A stretch of DNA of 6,594 bases from Bacteroidales bacterium (GTDB lineage: Bacteria > Bacteroidota > Bacteroidia > Bacteroidales > CAIWKO01), in contig JALOBU010000016.1 of NCBI GenBank assembly GCA_023228145.1, forward strand, positions 1 through 6,594, in the 5' to 3' direction. A program made the position numbers and the translations under genes. Position 1 is the first letter of the stretch; each line of letters starts with the position of its first letter. Below, piece after piece: positions 5,361-6,594 of the stretch. The notes beneath the pieces were generated by a model. It searched no databases and was not told the DNA's origin. It was given only the letters and a program-made list of their open reading frames with translations.

Positions 5361-5598
5361 ATTATTAAAATCAATACAAAGTGGTACACCGCTGAATTTG
5401 GCATTAAGCGAACATATTACTTTATACGATACATTGGAGGATGAGGGCGTTTTTTTTGACGCAAACGGCAACCCTGCGGATATTGTGTATTATAAAAAGC
5501 ATTGTAAGAACTTATCTTTTATAACGGCTATTAATGCTGATGAAATGAAAAAAATTATGAATTGTCAAAAAAGAATTATCGAAAGTGAAAAAAAATAA
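5338..5598 (+). CDS. unrecognised 86-aa protein, second of a related pair
   Basis: The function is unknown. The N-terminus MNRKEKIELLKSIQSG matches that of the gene before it, while the rest differs: an acidic middle (LYDTLEDEGVFFDANGNPAD) and a basic C-terminal helix (MKKIMNCQKRIIESEKK). There is no signal peptide or membrane span. ATG 5338 is chosen because GGGAG at 5326-5330 precedes it at a good distance and the N-terminal match starts exactly there. An in-frame upstream ATG at 5314 would add eight unrelated residues. It overlaps the previous gene by 23 bp and ends the operon 50 bp before the cargo gene. Confidence 0.72.
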   Translation: MNRKEKIELLKSIQSGTPLNLALSEHITLYDTLEDEGVFFDANGNPADIVYYKKHCKNLSFITAINADEMKKIMNCQKRIIESEKK

Positions 5599-5625
5599 TT
5601 GATTAATAGTTTTTTTTGTAATTTG
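5599..5625 (+). promoter_or_regulatory. possible cargo-gene promoter
   Basis: TTG at 5599-5601 is followed after 17 bases by TAATTTG at 5619-5625, which is one base short of the TAnnTTTG consensus. It lies between the stop of the previous gene and ATG 5649, so the cargo gene could be transcribed separately. The imperfect -7 box keeps this tentative. Confidence 0.35.
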
Positions 5626-5648
5626 CAGGTCAATAATATTCATCAGTC

Positions 5649-6446
5649 ATGAAAAAACTTATAATCTTAATTCTATTATTAAGCCCTGTATTTTTGTTTG
5701 CTCAAAATAAGGATACGATTTTCATGAAAGAGGGGCGTGTTATACCATGTACAATAAATAAAATTGATAGCAATATTATGTATTGCACAAGGTATTACAA
5801 CGATAAGGCGTTTGATGGTACGATAAATATGATTGATGTTGAAAAATACACTTTAAGCCCTGTTAGTAAAATTGAACCAAATATTCAATATAATGCTGTA
5901 ATTCAAAAAAAAGAACAGGAAAATAATATTAAGACATATTCCGGCCCGAAAAAGTTAATTTATACGGAAGTAGTTAAAGTAGATAGTTCGCTAAAAAAAG
6001 ATGATCTTTTTATATCGGGAAGAGCGTGGTTTAATAATACCTTTAACAGTTCGAAAAATGTACTTCAAACACAGGATAAGGAAAGCGGTGAATTTGTCGG
6101 GAAAGGAACTTTTTCATATATTTCTGCAATTAAATTAATGAGGGTATGCACATCAGGATATATAAAATTTACAATTAATTTATGGGTTAAAGATGGTCGG
6201 TATAAATACGAATTTACAGATTTTGTTCATGAGGGTACATATGCACAAGGTCATGATCCTGTTAATTTTGGATTAATAACTGATGCAACATACATTGATA
6301 TTGATTGCTGGGATTGTTGGGGTAACAAATGGGAAAACGAAGTGTGGAACGATATTAAATATAGTATTAATTCAAAGGTTAAATCATTGATTAATGACTT
6401 AAAAAGCTCAATGAGTAAAAAAAATGAAATTAATAACGATTGGTAA
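5649..6446 (+). CDS. secreted DUF4468-type protein (cargo)
   Basis: A 265-aa protein with a typical signal peptide: MKKLIILILLLSPVFLFAQ, with cleavage likely after Gln19. There is no lipobox cysteine, so it should be periplasmic or otherwise beyond the inner membrane. Residues about 21-70 (DTIFMKEGRVIPCTINKIDS) resemble the N-terminal region common in exported Bacteroidetes proteins of unknown role. Residues about 105-195 fit DUF4468: EVVKVDSSLKKDDLFISGRA, then WFNNTF, a DKESGEFVGKGTF segment and a strand IKFTINLWVKDGRYKYEF. DUF4468 has no established function. A Trp/Cys-rich patch lies near the end (CWDCWGNKWENEVW, 220-233). It is the last gene, between the phage-like operon and the right arm sites, which is a usual cargo position. 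It could alter the host surface, but nothing here shows that. Confidence 0.85.
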   Translation: MKKLIILILLLSPVFLFAQNKDTIFMKEGRVIPCTINKIDSNIMYCTRYYNDKAFDGTINMIDVEKYTLSPVSKIEPNIQYNAVIQKKEQENNIKTYSGPKKLIYTEVVKVDSSLKKDDLFISGRAWFNNTFNSSKNVLQTQDKESGEFVGKGTFSYISAIKLMRVCTSGYIKFTINLWVKDGRYKYEFTDFVHEGTYAQGHDPVNFGLITDATYIDIDCWDCWGNKWENEVWNDIKYSINSKVKSLINDLKSSMSKKNEINNDW

Positions 6447-6482
6447 AATCAATTAAAAAAACACCGAGTAAAACAACTTTTT

Positions 6483-6503
6483 AGAGTGTAAATTCGGAGT
6501 GTA
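6483..6503 (+). repeat. right arm-type repeats
   Basis: AGAGTGTAA at 6483-6491 and GGAGTGTA at 6496-6503 repeat the left-end pair with the same 13-base spacing and orientation. An AAAGCACT follows at 6513-6520, like AAAGCACT before the integrase start. They lie about 55 bases inside attR and fit a second set of integrase arm sites. Confidence 0.6.
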
Positions 6504-6514
6504 TTAAAAAACAA

Positions 6515-6550
6515 AGCACTGCAAACGATTGATTTACAGTGCTGTTTTTG
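6515..6550. terminator. terminator after the cargo gene, possibly bidirectional
   Basis: AGCACTG at 6515-6521 pairs with CAGTGCT at 6537-6543 as a perfect 7-bp stem around a 15-base loop. A T-rich tail (GTTTTTG and on) follows on the plus strand. On the minus strand the same stem is followed by TTGTTTTTTAA, so it could also stop leftward transcripts, such as one crossing the joined att site of an excised circle. The long loop makes it weaker than the left terminator. Confidence 0.6.
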
Positions 6551-6558
6551 TTTTTGGT

Positions 6559-6594
6559 GTGGAGCGTATGGCTCTATATACTTGTTTTAAGTTA
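6559..6594 (+). repeat. attR: right 36-bp direct repeat
   Basis: This copy is identical to 87-122 over all 36 bases. It reaches the last base of the window, so its true right limit is not visible. It contains the same two small inverted repeats as the left copy. Confidence 0.85.

Larger units (their letters stand above)
87..6594. mobile_element. small integrative element bounded by 36-bp direct repeats
   Basis: Identical 36-bp sequences at 87-122 and 6559-6594 enclose a tyrosine recombinase that starts near the left end, as expected of attL and attR. One repeat plus the interior is 6,472 bp. The contents are an integrase, an unrecognised partner gene, two HTH proteins, a VRR-NUC-like nuclease, an unrecognised 314-aa protein, a small-terminase-like protein, two further small proteins and a secreted cargo protein. 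No relaxase, conjugation, capsid, portal or large terminase gene is visible, so transfer would need help from elsewhere. Repeats with GAGTGTAA motifs near both ends support these limits. The window stops exactly at the end of the right repeat, so the repeat may extend by a few bases and the right host flank is unseen. Confidence 0.85.

Noticed and set aside
5722..5731. TTTCATGAAA palindrome in the cargo gene, like the dyad at 4725-4743
   Set aside because: It is a 10-bp palindrome without the AAA centre of the dyad and lies inside a signal-bearing coding region, so a regulatory link is not supported.
269..6446. Toxin-antitoxin, restriction-modification or CRISPR-Cas operon
   Set aside because: No methyltransferase, Cas or recognised toxin-antitoxin motifs are visible. 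The single nuclease is of VRR-NUC type in a replication-like context.

Overview
The window is an almost exactly bounded small integrative element in a low-GC Bacteroidetes-type genome. The organism call rests on four things: a 448-aa integrase of the Bacteroidetes arm-binding/SAM-like type, a DUF3853-type helix-turn-helix protein, promoters that fit the Bacteroidetes pattern (TTG, about 20 bp, TAnnTTTG), and a secreted DUF4468-type cargo protein with a signal peptide ending in FAQ. A perfect 36-bp direct repeat lies at 87-122 and again at 6559-6594, the very end of the window. Read as attL and attR, these define a unit of about 6,472 bp. Bases 1-86 are host sequence and hold a possible gene end and a strong hairpin terminator.

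Layout. The left end (123-268) holds two divergent promoters, one reading right into the integrase and one reading left across attL. It also holds a 13-bp-spaced pair of GAGTGTAA motifs that recurs at the right end (6483-6503) and looks like integrase arm sites. The integrase (269-1615) overlaps an unrecognised 272-aa gene by 4 bp (ATGA). After a 98-bp leader comes a tight cluster: a DUF3853-like HTH protein (2529-2822), a VRR-NUC/PD-(D/E)XK-like nuclease (2828-3364) and an unrecognised 314-aa protein with a basic, Gln-rich tail (3354-4298). A 79-aa HTH protein (4329-4568) and a possible 29-codon ORF follow. Bases 4661-4743 hold four tandem 13-bp repeats and a perfect 8-bp-arm dyad, just before a promoter for three small overlapping genes. 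The first of these resembles the DNA-binding small-terminase-like proteins of Bacteroidetes prophages. The other two are unrecognised and share an N-terminal motif. The last gene (5649-6446) is a secreted cargo protein, followed by a terminator that could work in both directions and then attR.

Working interpretation (inference). The element has an integrase, probable DNA-binding regulators, a nuclease, a candidate iteron-like control region and a small-terminase-like protein. I see no relaxase, conjugation, capsid, portal or large terminase gene. This fits a small phage-derived or phage-satellite-like island that integrates by itself and depends on a helper for transfer, carrying one secreted-protein gene as cargo. 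A degraded prophage or a non-conjugative integrative element remain alternatives.
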